Shown in pieces: positions 11,174-22,817 of a stretch of 64,000 bases of DNA. Made by a program: the position numbers and the translations under genes. This stretch comes from Ligustrum vulgare. Its lineage: Eukaryota > Streptophyta > Magnoliopsida > Lamiales > Oleaceae. The notes beneath the pieces were generated by a model. It worked only from the letters and a program-made list of their open reading frames with translations, was not told the DNA's origin and did no database searches. The stretch is taken from NCBI GenBank assembly GCA_963555705.1, contig OY743171.1, positions 21,017,352 through 21,081,351 of the forward strand. The letters run 5' to 3'. Position 1 is the stretch's first letter. Each line of letters opens with the position of its first letter.

Positions 11174-12345
11174 TCAAGGGCACCTAAAGAAGGCTTTGGA
11201 TGCCTTGCATATTTTCCTTCGTTTGGCTTTATTACACTCCTCATTTACTCTCCAAAACTTGAAATTACCCATCTCCATATTATAGAACATGTTCTTTTTA
11301 TCCAATTCAAATTCAACTATGAAGATTTCCATCTCCTCATCGGGTTTAATCACAAATCCAATTTCTTGATAGTCAACCAAGTCAAAACCATGTAGGTTGA
11401 TTTCTTCCTCATTGATGTCCACATCTCCGTTTAGCTCCATTGTGATTGATTTTTCATCATCTTCAATTGTTTCTTCAATATTTGACTCATCTTTGGATTT
11501 AATAACTCGTTCCTCGTCAAACTCCAAGGGCACTAGGAAGTCCTTCGTATGAATTTCCTCAAGTGGATCATACCCCCACTTTTGAAAATCGCTCCAATAC
11601 AAAGTATCTTCCACAAGCATATCGTCTTCATCCAACTTGACAAGCTCATGATAGTATTTTGTAGTTACCTTTTCATTCAATTTTGGAGGCCTAACTCCCT
11701 CAAGAGTGACGTCATCATCCCAATCATCTGGTAAACAATCTTCAAAGAGCATGTAACTTGCATCCGAGTTGTCAATTGCTTGTTTTCGACATTTCAAGTA
11801 TTTGTAACGACCCGGCTCCCTCACTGGGGCTTTCTCCGCGTCGTACTTATGGTCTTTCCACTCCCCCTGGTCGTCCTGGTCCTGAAGGGCTGCCGCCTCG
11901 TTTCCAGGAAGTGGATTTTTACCTTCCATGGCTTTCGAACCTTATACCTTGGGGATAAGTACGAAGATTCTTAGAACCCTAGGTACAAGATTCCAAACCC
12001 ATGGAAGGCAAAAATCCACTTCCTAGTCCCTCGCTGGAGCCTTCTCTGTGTCGTACTCATGGTCTTTTCACTCCCCCTTGGTCGTCCTGGTCCTTAAGGG
12101 ATGCCAGCCTCGTTTCCAAGAAGTAGATTTTTGCCTTCTATTGGTTTCGAACCTTGTACCTAAGGGTTAAGTACAAAAATTCTTAGAAATCCACTACCAT
12201 TAGACCATCTGAACACTATTAGTTTCGGAGTGACCAAATTATTGCTCGAATGCAAGCACTGTCCATTACAATAAATTTTGTAACAGAATTCACACATTTG
12301 ATATTCTCTAAGAATGTCTTCAAAATACATGTAGAGATTGTTCAT
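11174..12345 (-). pseudogene. Gag-like zinc-knuckle ORF, split by insertion
   Basis: The N-terminal part (12345-12207) contains MCEFCYKIYCNGQC, which aligns with MCDFCWGNHVVFNC of the intact gag-like protein at 33961-34743. After an insertion of about 400 bp, the frame resumes near 11800 and stays open to a stop at 11174. That part is acidic (EEEINLHGF, DEEMEIFIVEFE) and ends MGNFKFWRVNEECNKA...SKAFFRCP. This corresponds to the intact protein's C-terminus (MGKVQFLSLNALWNKF...SSKVLFKVP). An apparent ATG at 11929 lies in the inserted repeat, so an ORF of 251 aa is an artificial fusion. The protein is probably a retrotransposon Gag-related nucleic-acid-binding protein; no enzyme domain is visible. 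Confidence 0.6.
11800..12206 (-). mobile_element. SINE-like insertion, partly dimeric
   Basis: On the minus strand, GGTCTAATGGTAGTGG (12206-12191) resembles an RNA polymerase III A box, and GGTTCGAAACC (12153-12143) a B box about 40 nt downstream, as in tRNA-derived SINEs. The downstream body (about 12140-12030) recurs at about 11941-11800, with its own B-like GGTTCGAAAGC (11941-11931). The second copy lacks the A box. The inserted unit ends near GGGTCGTTACA. Target duplications were not resolved. An LTR fragment is the alternative. Confidence 0.5.
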
Positions 12346-12529
12346 TGCAAGCCAATGGTGGACTCAAATATACCTAAGAAGAAAACCAAACATAAGGAGG
12401 CTTAAAATTGTGTTGGGTAACTAAAAGTGAAAAAAATAAAATCAAAATAAAACAATCAAAAGTCCGAATTAGTGAAATTAATCTAATAATAAATTTAAAC
12501 TACAATCTCCGGAAATGGCGTAAAAAACT

Positions 12530-13650
12530 TGTTCGCTAAATGTAAGTGTATGGATCGCACAAGTAATAAAGTAAATTTAAGACCAGATATCGTACCCACA
12601 GGGATTGAGAAAATTGTATTTTAGATCACTAATCTTTAACAAGAACTCAAAAAACTTTGAATTTGAGATTTTTGTTTTGAAAACTAAACTAAAGATAAAC
12701 TAAAGAAATAATGAAAATTTGGTTTTAAAACTTATGAAAACAAGCACGTTAGAATTATGTATCCATTTTGATTCTATCATCCATATTTTAACCAAATCAT
12801 CTAAATACAATTCATGAATTTTGAAAATCTGTGTAACTGAAGTTATTTAAATCCCTTTTTGAGGGATGCATAAAAATATTTTCCTAAATGCAAATTGAGT
12901 ATATTTCTATCACAATTAAACATATAGAAAAGCATTGAAGGATCTATGAACACATTCAAGGATAACACAAAGTATAGGGGTATATTTCTATCCTTATCGG
13001 ACTTTGCGGAAATTAACAAAAGTCTAATAATCTTCTACTCTTTCCAACGTAGAAAACTATCACCATAATCAAACAATAATTAGCCAGAGAATTGCATGAT
13101 AATTTAAAGCACATGCTAATTGCATCAAAACCATAAATTGCATGAAATAAATAATAGATTAAAACTTGGATTCAATAAGTCAAAACTTCATCAAAATTCT
13201 AACACTACAAACCCAGCCTAGATACATGATAGAAAATAAATAACAAGAGGTATGAAAAGATATAACCCAATTCATCTTCTTGCAATTGTATCTTCAATCT
13301 TGATCTTGGCGTGACATGGATCCCCTAGCAATTGGATAGTGTTTTGGCATGAATTATGATAATTGGGAAGCCCCTTATGTGTTTATGCTATTCATCCTTT
13401 GTTGATGTCGAAAATTGGCTAAAAATCACGTCTAAATTAGCTTCCAAAAGAGTTCCAATTGAACAAGGAAAATTACCTTCGCATTAGATCTTTTTGTCTC
13501 TGCACAACATTCAGTATTTTAATCATATATTTCTATTCTCTTATCCGATTGAGGTGATTCAAAGTGAGTTAGAAAGATAAATTAAATCGAAACAATTCTT
13601 CGTCAAATAGGATTTTCCCAATTAGAACGTTTACTACCCCAAAATTAGGC
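12530..13650 (-). mobile_element. Partial LTR of the gag-only family
   Basis: The left edge TGTTCGCTAAATG, followed by CGCACAAGTAATAAAG and TATCGTACCCACAGGGA, parallels the LTR start at 34948. Near 13490-13640 the conserved block CTTATCCGATTGAGGTGATT, TTTTCCCAATTAGAACG, TTTACTACCCCAAAATTAGG matches the LTRs at 30.2 and 35.9 kb. Homology ends at about 13650, so the LTR is truncated. Confidence 0.7.
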
Positions 13651-13883
13651 CACTCTGAAAATACTGTTGTAGTGAATGTGTCTTTTCGTGTTTTTTGATT
13701 TTTTTTTCCTTTTTATGTTGACATTTTTTCATGTTCAAGTTTCATCGTTCAAAATATGCTTAGATCGTCGGAACTTTGCTCGCAACGATTGTCTTTTGGT
13801 GGTTTTTATGTTGGTTGATTTTTTTGTGTCTTTAGTACATGTTTTACTTTTCAGATCTACTTTACATTTTTTCATTTTTTTAA

Positions 13884-15474
13884 GGGAAATTGGGGTATTT
13901 AGTCCCTAAACGTTGGCCTCTTTGTGCAATGGGTCCCTAACCTTTCATTTTTTGTGCTGGAGTCCTTAAACGTTACATTCTTTGGCGCAAGAGGTCCTTT
14001 TGGATGATTTCTTTCCATTTTAATGTTAAAAATTTTGGGAAAGACGAAACTTATATATAATTGGCACAATTAGTCCATAAACTTCACATTTGGTGCTTGA
14101 GATCCTAACATTTCAATTTGGTGCAAGTGGTCCCTAAACTTAGTCATTATTTAGCGCAATAAGTCATTAATCTTTCAATTTGGTGCTTAAGTCTTCAACC
14201 GTTGTATTATTTAGCGTCACGTATCATTTTAAATAATTTTCTTCCATTTCATTTTTAAAAATTCAATTTTATTTTTATGAAAAATATTAAAATGCTCTCT
14301 TGTCAAAACAATATTAAAATTCTCTATAATAAATAAGTCCATTTTGGCAACTTAAAATTTTTGTTTCTTACTTTTTCTGAATCTCTCCCGTTGTTTCAAT
14401 TGGGCTTCCTATAAAGAATTTTACTGTGCTAATACAAATTCTCCAATTTACCACTTTTAAAAATTTAAATTTCTTTTTATACATAAAAGAAGAGGCTTTA
14501 TTTATTTGTTTAATTAAGATAATTGATTTTAGATAGAATTAATATTTTTTTTTTCTTTTTTTAGGTAAATTTCATTTTTTTTCTAAATGAAAATTAATTT
14601 TAGATAATTTTCATTTTTTAAATAAGCCTTAAAAGTTGTGAATTTTCAATAAAAAAGAAGAAACAAATTTTCATTTTTTTTTTTTTTGAAAAATTATTCG
14701 AAAATGAAAAGATAAATTTATCTAAAATCAATTTTCTTAAACGAATAATTAGGCTTATTTAAAAATGAAATTTACCTAAAATCAATTTTCTTTTAGAAGT
14801 AAAAATGAAATTTATATAAAAAAAGAAAAAAAAAACTAAATTTTATCTAAAATCAATTTTCTTATAAAAATAAATAAAACCTCTTTTTTGTATAAAAAGA
14901 AAATTGAATTTTTAATGATGGTAAATTGGGGAACTTGTGTTAGCACAGTAAAAAATCTATATAGGAAGTCCAATTGAAACAACGGAAGAGACTCTGACAA
15001 CGCAAGAAACAAAAATTTGAAGTTGCCAAAAATAGACTTATTTATTTATTACTATAAGAGCATTTTAATATTTTTGATAAAAATAAAATTGAATTTTTAA
15101 AGATGGATTGAGAAAACAATCTAAAAGGATACGTGACGCTAAATTATTCAACGTTTGGGGACTTAAGTACCAAATTGAAAGGTTAAGGACTTATTGCTCT
15201 AAATCATGCCTAAATTTAGGAACCACTTGCACAAAATTAAAATGTTAGGGACTCAAGCACCAAATATGAAATTTAGGGACTAATTGCGCCAATTATGTAT
15301 AAGGGCATTTTCGTCTTTCCAAAAAAATTTAACATTAAAATGGAAAGAAATCATCCAGAAGGACCTCTTGCGCCAAATAATGTAACGTTTAAGGACTTCA
15401 GCACCAAAAATGAAAGGTTAAGGACCCATTGCACAAAGAGGTCAACGTTTAGGGACTAAATGCGCCAATTTTCC
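13884..15474. mobile_element. Palindromic Mutator-like element
   Basis: The whole 1,591 bp is one imperfect inverted repeat. The left arm (13884 to about 14680) and right arm share text such as TAGTCCCTAAACGTTG at the tips, GGCGCAAGAGGTCCTT near 13984, AAAATTCAATTTTATTTTTA near 14260, and the AATTTACCA and CAATTGGGCTTCC blocks, all recurring in reverse complement. A perfect 9-bp target duplication TTTTTTTAA flanks it (13875-13883, 15475-15483), which fits Mutator-like transposition, although it is T-rich. No ORF is present. The arms have diverged by indels and substitutions, so it is not a recent hairpin. Confidence 0.8.
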
Positions 15475-15483
15475 TTTTTTTAA

Positions 15484-15945
15484 AGTAAAATAAGCTTCTG
15501 ATTGTGTAATATCTTGTTTGTTGGATTTATTTATTTATTTTTTGCTTTTTCTGTTTCCATGTAGTGAAGAAGAAATTGTAGATCGATATGCCACTTAAGA
15601 ATCCAGCTTTGAAAGTATGTTGAAAGCATATTTCCTTTTTTTTTCCTATTTTTTTCCAGAATATTGAAGTTGGGCATATGTTTTTTATAGATATGATTTT
15701 TTATTTATTTTCTACTAAAATGTCTATGAATGTTGCTCCGAAAGTACTTTGATAGATGTGATTTTTATTTATTTACTATAACGTCTACGAATCTTGCTTC
15801 AAAAGTAGTTTGATAGATGTGATTTTTTTTTTTTTTTTAACTAAAACATCTTTCTTTCTTTTTTTTTTTTTAAGGCTTGATATTTAGACCTTTTGCAAAT
15901 GCTCAGAAATTAATTTTTAACACGTACAATCTAATTTCACAAAAA

Positions 15946-16025
<80 letters not shown>

Positions 16026-17384
16026 GTCTATGAATCTTGCATTTTTTATGTATGCTAATTAGATACTTGTAAAACAAATATTGTGTTTAGATGTAAATAT
16101 AAAATTGATCTTTAACTGTGTCATTTCTTGTTATATATCTTTTATTTTGGCGATCTTTCATTTCATTTCTAATATATTTGTTCTATTTGTACTCTTCCAG
16201 TTTAAGATCAAAGATAAATAAAGTATCTTAAAAGTGTAAGCTTAGATACATCTAACGTGTATGTAAATTATTTATTTTCCCCTTTTTACCCATTTGCATA
16301 CATATGTTAAGGTTTTATTGTATGGTTTAATTTTGAATGAGTAACTTTCCGTTTTGATTTTTCGACCAGAGGTAGAAAGATTCACTGACTTTTTTTGGGA
16401 AATCAACTGAATTGTAAAGTATTTCTTTAATTTATAGTTAGTTTTTCATTGCTTATCTAATGCTTTTACTGTCTTTTTGTGCCCTATGTTTGTATGTATG
16501 AACAAATATTTTTTCTTTGTGTTACCATTTTAGAATTCACTTTTTAAATGTATCTATAAGCACAGACATTCTTCCGTTAGGGACAATATATATCTTTTTT
16601 ATTTATTGTTTTATGCATTTTAGTTTATTTTCTGATGAATGTGATTTTTTATTTATTTTTTTATGTTTTATTTTTTGTGCAAAGGCACCTATTGATTTCT
16701 GTTTTTGTTGGAAGACCCCATCTTTATACATTTTGCTTATCCTGTTTTGAAGGTATCTTAATTCATACAGTCTAATTTCATGAAAGTATATTTATTTCAT
16801 TTTCTTCTTCTTTGTACCCATGTATTTTTTTGTACGCTAATTAGATGTTTATTAAAAATAAAAAATCATGCATTTGGGTTTACGCATAAAATTTCAATTT
16901 AACTATGTCATTTCTTCTTCTATTTGTTTACGATTTTTTTGTTATTTAGTTTCATTTCTAATACATTTGTTCTGTTTGTACTTTTCAATTTAATGTCGAA
17001 GATACATACAATTTTTTAAGAAAATGTAAACTTTGATCCCATTTTATGTGTAGTTACGACTATACGCATGTTTTACCCGCTTGCATGTGTTTATAACAAA
17101 AAATAATGAATATTTACAAAACCAATGTAATTTTGTCCTCAGATCTCTTTCATGTACTGAAAAACTTTTTATTCGTTCTCCAGTGCGTATTTCATGTGAA
17201 AATTGGCCATTTTTCACAGGGTCGGTCGGGCATTTTAGAGGCATTTTAGAGGCCTTAAGACAAACTTTATCTAGGACCTTATTTACTTTTTAGAATATAC
17301 AGATTTTTTTTTTAAAAAAAAAAAAAAAAAAAAGGGCTTTTAGACTTTTTTTGGGGGGCCCTAATCCATTGCTTAGGTGCATTA
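15484..17384. repeat. Diverged tandem duplication with (ATT)n
   Basis: About 300 bp at 15920-16265 recurs at 16760-17065, sharing GCTAATTAGAT, AACTGTGTCATTTCTT and TTTCATTTCTAATA. A shorter array with GATAGATGTGATTTTT-type units occupies 15680-15845. A long (ATT)n microsatellite spans 15946-16025. No gene is seen. Some frames open for 60-77 codons but are low-complexity. Confidence 0.55.
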
Positions 17385-17400
17385 TCAGGGCCGGCCCTGA
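17385..17400. repeat. Perfect 16-bp GC-rich palindrome
   Basis: TCAGGGCCGGCCCTGA is its own reverse complement. It follows a G-rich GGGGGGCCCTAATCC stretch. CAGGGCCGGCCCTG resembles termini of some plant DNA transposons, so this is probably a transposon end; the partner end was not found. Confidence 0.5.
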
Positions 17401-18122
17401 TTGTTTGGATTTTTTTTTTTTATTTCCTTTTGTGTAATCTACATTTTAATGGATCTGTGCATTCTATCTTCTGTCTTTGGTTCCTTTACCAACATAAACG
17501 TTGTGTCCTCTAAGAAGATATTTATTTGTTTAATATGTATTTTCAAGATGCACTTTCTAAATCTCCATAAAGGAAAAAAATTACATTGCTGTGTAAAAAA
17601 CTAAAATGTGTATCATATTAGCTAGGCTTATATAAAATGCATTTAAATTTGCTGTGGTATGTTGTTGTACGATTTCGAAGTCTATTTTCTTCACAGGCAC
17701 GTGTATACTACATTTAAAATGTGTCACTGTGATTTAATTTGAAATTTCTTCTAATTACCTTTTTGGGTCTCTTATTGTCGATTAAATGTATCACAGAATG
17801 TGTGCACGCTATTACATACTCAGCGAAATTATGACACGTGGATCGCACGTGCGTCAAACTAATATCAATAAAAAGCATCAAAGGGGCAATAGCTTGTCCA
17901 GACCAAACACGGGTCATTTCATGTCATGTCATGCAAAGCCATGTTAAGCCAATCATTTCGATACTTCTAAGGAGAGGTGGATCTAAACTGAGTCAAGGTA
18001 GGGCAATTGCTCCACTAAGGTTTCGAATTTTTTTTACTCATTGAAAAAGAAAAAAAAAATAAAATAATAAGAGACGATTTGTTGGCTCAATATTTTTTTT
18101 TTACATGTTGAAGCCCAGATAA
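17401..18122. other. No gene seen
   Basis: AT-rich spacer. At about 17970-18030, GGAGAGGTGGATCTAAACTG with AGGGCAATTGCTCC resembles decayed subterminal hAT sequence. Nothing else is recognisable. Confidence 0.4.
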
Positions 18123-18131
18123 TATTTTCTA

Positions 18132-19500
18132 GGGTTAAGTACACAAATACACACATTTAAGTATGAAATTTTTTAAAATCAGGTGATTTGTAACTAATTA
18201 CAGAAATATCAAAATAATTTTCAAAATCAGGTATTTTTTTTTATAATCAGAAATCAAGGTTTGTAATTAATTACAATTGTAATTTTATTTCAATTTTATA
18301 ATTAATTACAATTGTAACTTTATTGCAATTTGCAATTAATTACCACCATCATCATCACCACCTAATTTGTAACCAGTCTCGCAGCCGCCGCCTTATTTCA
18401 GTTTTGTAATTAATTACAATTACAATTATAACTTTATTTTAATTTGTAATTAGTTACAATTGTAATTTTCATTAAAATTGTAATTAATTACGACCATTGT
18501 AACCAGCCACCGCATTATTTCAATTTTGTAATTAATTACAAATGTAACTTTATTTCAATTTGTAATTCTAATTTAAATTGTAATTAATCACTACCACCGC
18601 CACCACCTAATTTGTAACCAGTCACCAACACCACCTTATTTTAATTTTGTAATTAATTGCAATTGTAATTAGTTACAATTGTAATTTTAATCACCACCAA
18701 CCACCATTTCCGCCCATTGCCGTTGGGCACTCACCACCACCTCGACCACCACTGCCGCCATCGTCTCAACAACACAACCACTCCACCTTTACCATCACAA
18801 CCACCATTGAGCTGCCCCAACCACCGCAACAAACACCTGCTCCACCACAACCACCCACAACCGACTTCCATCATCAGACTCAACACATACACCACCACCT
18901 CCACCCCCATCTCACCGTACACTCACCACCACAACCGAATTCCATCAACAAGACTCAACACATACACCACCACCTCCACCCCACCTCACCGCACACTGCT
19001 GTTGTAGCCTCCACCACCAGCAAAACTCAATCCCATCTCCAACTTTCAACATCAAAATTCCACTTATTCTCTCACCGCTATCACTGTTGCTGCCACGCTA
19101 CATGAAGAACGTCATAAGCATTGGCGCCACTCGCTGTCGATTGAAGCAACAGTCGCCGCAATAATATATGAAATACGCCCTAATTATCGGTACCACCCGC
19201 TTCTAGATCATAAGCAGTAGCTCCACAAAACCATAAGAATCGATGTCGTCGGTGTTGGTGTTGTCGGTGGTGGTGGGATTGATTGGAGACAATGGTGGTG
19301 GATCATCGGCACGAGAGAGAATTGGGAAGAAAGAGGGAGAGTGCTCAGTAGTTTGTTTACACACACACAGGGAGAGAGAGAGAGAGAGAGAGAGAGATTA
19401 ATTAGGGTTGGATTTGGGTCACCTGATTTTACAAAATAGTTAAGAATTATCTGATTTTAAAAATTCTCAATTGAAAGATATGATTTTGTGTAATTTACCC
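18132..19500. mobile_element. Mutator-like element with 9-bp target duplication
   Basis: The left end GGGTTAAGTACACAAAT and right end (reverse complement) GGGTAAATTACACAAAAT are imperfect inverted repeats. They share TTTTTAAAATCAG about 40 nt inside. The flanking 9-bp duplication TATTTTCTA is perfect (18123-18131, 19501-19509). The interior holds an array of TTGTAATTAATTACAA-type repeats (18190-18690), a CCA/CAC-rich stretch (18690-19020), a GC-richer part to 19330 and a (GA)n run (19372-19397). No transposase. The GC-rich interior could be captured host DNA, but I do not recognise a gene. Confidence 0.85.
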
Positions 19501-20194
19501 TATTTTCTACATGCTCCATTTCATCTCAAACCCAACGAATATTCGAAGCCCAAACACTTTAAATTTGAACTTTTTAACACAACCCCAAAATTCAAATCTC
19601 AACTCAATCATGATATTTTCAACCCACATAAATCCCAATTATCTATCTATATATATATTATTAAAATGAACTGAGATCTTGGCCAATTAATTTTGACCAG
19701 AATCTCAATTGTCAACAGATTCCCTAATTCTAAGATCCTAATTTTTTTTGGTTTAAATCGTTTCCAGCCTGCAGTTTCAAACGGTTGCACATATAATGCT
19801 ATAGTGGGTTATCATACTTGGCAGTTCCAATTACTCAGTTTATTATCTAACACAATTCGACCCATTCACAGTATCTTCAATAGCTGGCACTAAGAAAGAT
19901 ATTTATCTTCACCTGTGTCATATCTATTCTCATCGTCTTCACATTATTTGGATCAGTTATATACAATTTTGATGGTTTCTGATATTACCTTTCAGATGTG
20001 GAAGATTTGAGGATGGCAGTGCTTGTTGATGCCATTCTGATCATGCCATCAATGCCAATAACCGCTCCATCACCCGCCGCCTCCGCCTAAATTTAAATAT
20101 AGTTCTGTTACAAAGGTCGCAACTGTGATTCAACTAATTAGGCTGGTTTCTGTGACTTAGTAATATCAAATGTTTTACCTTTCGGGGTTTTTAC

Positions 20195-20867
20195 ATTTGT
20201 AGAGGTTATACGGCTCCCGAGTATGCAATAAGGGGTTATTTGACGGACAAAGCAGATGTCTACAGCTTTGGAGTTCGTCTACCTTCATGATTGGTTAATC
20301 ACATACCGAAAGAGGAGTTCGTCTACCTTCATGATTGGGTATATATTTTTTTACGAGCTGTATACTGATTTATGTTTAGTCGTTCATTATTTCATTTCAC
20401 CATTTGCTGGATTCTTATCTCTCTTACATTTGCTGAATGTAAAGGCTTATGTCCTACAAGAGCAAGGAAATCTTTTAGACCTCGTGGATCGTATTCTCGG
20501 TTCAAACTATTCTGAAGAGGAGGCAATGCGGATGTTAAATTTGGCACACAAATCCATCTCCAACACTTGGACCATCCATGTCTAATGTCTTCCACGGTGA
20601 GAATGCTCAAAGGAAAGATTGTAATTCAAGCACCAAAAATCATGCGAGGAGATTATATTTAAAGCCTTCGAGTTCGTGAAACTCTCAAAAGATAGCAAAA
20701 CACATGTATCCACATACTTGCAGGATAGCAAGGAACAAACCAGTGTTTTGAGAGATGGACAATTGATTGATTTGTCGATCTCTTCTTTAGGTAAAGATGA
20801 AACTCCGGATCATTCTTCAACAAGTAGGCTTCTTCCTGATCTTTATGATGTAAATTTAGATTGACTG
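20195..20867 (+). pseudogene. Captured LRR receptor-like kinase 3' fragment
   Basis: The segment starting near 20200 reads [20 protein letters not shown] then SFGV, matching kinase subdomains VIII-IX of plant LRR receptor kinases. After an intron-like gap, 20440-20560 gives AYVLQEQGNLLDLVDRILGS and a frame-broken continuation. Positions 20620-20640 recall the KIVIQAP block. Positions 20676-20864 encode a Ser-rich tail ending STSRLLPDLYDVNLD and a stop, like the C-terminus of LRR-VIII-type kinases. The extracellular domain, N-lobe and catalytic loop are absent. A 25-bp direct duplication (20270-20294, 20314-20338) disrupts the kinase frame. Confidence 0.8.
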
Positions 20868-21188
20868 GTGATGCATACTTAGAAAATTATTCATCTGATT
20901 TTTGTACTAATTTTTTGTTAGAATTTCTAATGTGTTCCGGACCCTCGACAATCGGACTCATAGCAGGCTTGACAGAAAGTTAAATATTCAAGCCAAATAA
21001 AAGTGCAGTCCAGTCAACCATGTCGGAATTGGATGGATAATATATGTTTTTCGAGTAGAAACAGGTCACTGAGCAAGACTCATGGGCTACTGCCCTTGAG
21101 CCCATTGATTTTAGGGCCAAATTCCATTGTTTGGGGCTTCAAATTGGCAAATCAATGATGCAGACGGAAATTTACTATATTTTCTTAA

Positions 21189-21720
21189 TTATAGGATTAT
21201 ATTTACTTTGTCTTTATTATTGTTTCCAATTAAATTAGGACTCCATTATGAGAGATTTTATCTATTCCCTAATTAGATTAGATTTTATTTAGTTTTCTAA
21301 GTAGACTATGATTTTTATTCTGGTAGCCTATATAAAGACGTCTTCATTGTAATATTAAAAACAGATTTTGATTTTGAATAAACAGTTTATTGAGTGATTC
21401 AATAATTTTATAGGTGGATTTCCTATATGTTTAGAACTTATCAAGAGTGATTCTTGTGGCGTTCAACAATCGAACTTATCAAATATTTGTGAGAGTATTT
21501 GTGGCGTTCAAAACCAGAGACTCAACAAGAAGATTGGGCAAATCCTTGTGGCGTTTCAAAAATCTTGGTTCTTTATTCCGCATCGTCGATCCATCGCGTC
21601 GTGAATATCGGGTCATGATTCATCCGTCCATCCACAACCTGAGTTCGGAACTTTCCGACGTTTCTTCCGCGCTTCGAATCTCATCAATTTCCAAATTATA
21701 AGTGACAGGGTTAAAACTTT
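21189..21720 (+). other. LTR-like promoter and leader segment (tentative)
   Basis: The sequence has CCTATATAAAGACGTCTTC followed by a GTAATATTAAAAACAG stretch and three TTGTGGCGTT repeats, reminiscent of a plant copia LTR with a TATA box at 21330-21337. I found no paired LTR or target duplication, so this is only a resemblance. Confidence 0.3.
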
Positions 21721-22700
21721 TGATTATGTGTAGCGGTTTTGATTTCTAGAACTAAGAACCATTCTCTATTCCAATCCTACAGGTTACTATAATTTGTACT
21801 AATAACTTAAATTTTTTAATAAAATTTCATATTGAATTGATATATCAATTATTACTGGATAAGATAATAATTGATTGTCTAAATAGAACTAAACATACAC
21901 TATTCAGACTTTATATGAAAAATTGGATTGGTAGTGAAATGATGTATTTTAGATTTTAAAAAAAAGTCTAAAAAAATGCTTAAAAACTCACCTTCTTGTT
22001 GGAACCATGCAGTGTGTGGAGAAAAAATGGTCGACACTAAATTTTGTAACTTTTTCCTAAATAATCACCCTATTGATGAGGTTAATTTTTTTTTTTTTTT
22101 AATATATGTTTGATTTATGTGGCTTTTGTTGATGATTATTATTGTTTTTTACGTTATGCGTGGGCATGATTTCTTTATTGAATCGGTAAAAGAGAAGGTG
22201 AAGATGCTCTAGCGAACCATCTGTTGAGTGCTAAGATGTAGAAGAAGGACGTGGAAGTGGAGAAGAAGGATGAGGCAAAACAATATTTGATTTTTATGCC
22301 AAATAAATGCATAATGGCATTCATTTTCGCCCCGTGATTGTATCGATCAGAAAATTATAAAAATATTGATGTTCTTATTATGCTTCTTCAACTGATTTTT
22401 GTATTAATTTTCGGATCCATTTTTTTCCCCTAAGGCTAAGTATGAGTTATATGTATGATAGATTAGCATTACATGTATGACATATTAGCAGTACTAATCC
22501 AATTACTTATAAAAAAATTATTAAATAAAAAATGTCAAATATTTTTTTCAAAATTACAAAGTAAATGCATTTTTCAATTTACGGTTTTGTGAAACGATTT
22601 TTCAGAATAACATAAAAAAAGCATTTTCCAAAATCTCAAAACAAAAAGTTATTGGTGGGGGTGACAAAAGTTGTTGGTGTCGGTAACAAAAGTTTTTCAA

Positions 22701-22760
<60 letters not shown>

Positions 22761-22817
22761 ATAATTTAGTCTTTATCAATGAAATATGTCCGTGCATCGC
22801 ACGGATGTGAAAACTAG

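Larger units (their letters stand above)
10400..13650 (-). mobile_element. Relic of a gag-only LTR retrotransposon
   Basis: A minus-strand element of the same family as the complete copy at 29243-36627. From right to left it has a partial 5' LTR (12530-13650), a decayed primer site (about 12507-12522, still reading CTCCGGAAATGGCG on the plus strand), the gag-like ORF (12345 down to 11174) and part of the non-coding internal region (to about 10400). That region includes the GTGCAATG-type text also seen near 32.88 kb. The 3' half and 3' LTR are missing. A SINE-like insertion splits the ORF. Confidence 0.7.
19642..22817 (+). mobile_element. Second non-autonomous Helitron with captured kinase fragment
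   Basis: The 5' end TCTATCTATATATATATTA is at 19642; an alternative TC start at 19646 is also preceded by A. The 3' end has the hairpin CCGTGC/ATC/GCACGG (22790-22804) followed by CTAG (22814-22817) and a host T. The hairpin and its ATATGT lead-in match the first Helitron at 6.77 kb, so both belong to related families. The interior carries a receptor-kinase fragment (20195-20867), a possible LTR-like stretch (21189-21720) and an (AT)n run (22705-22757). No Rep-helicase gene. Some internal segments may be later insertions. Confidence 0.7.

Noticed and set aside
11174..11929. A genuine 251-aa host gene
   Set aside because: Its N-terminus comes from an inserted repeat and its C-terminus matches a retrotransposon gag-like protein.
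15877..16062. Poly-isoleucine ORF
   Set aside because: Pure translation of the (ATT)n microsatellite.
18717..19007. His/Pro/Thr-rich ORF
   Set aside because: Low-complexity CCA/CAC repeat inside a Mutator-like element; no domain.
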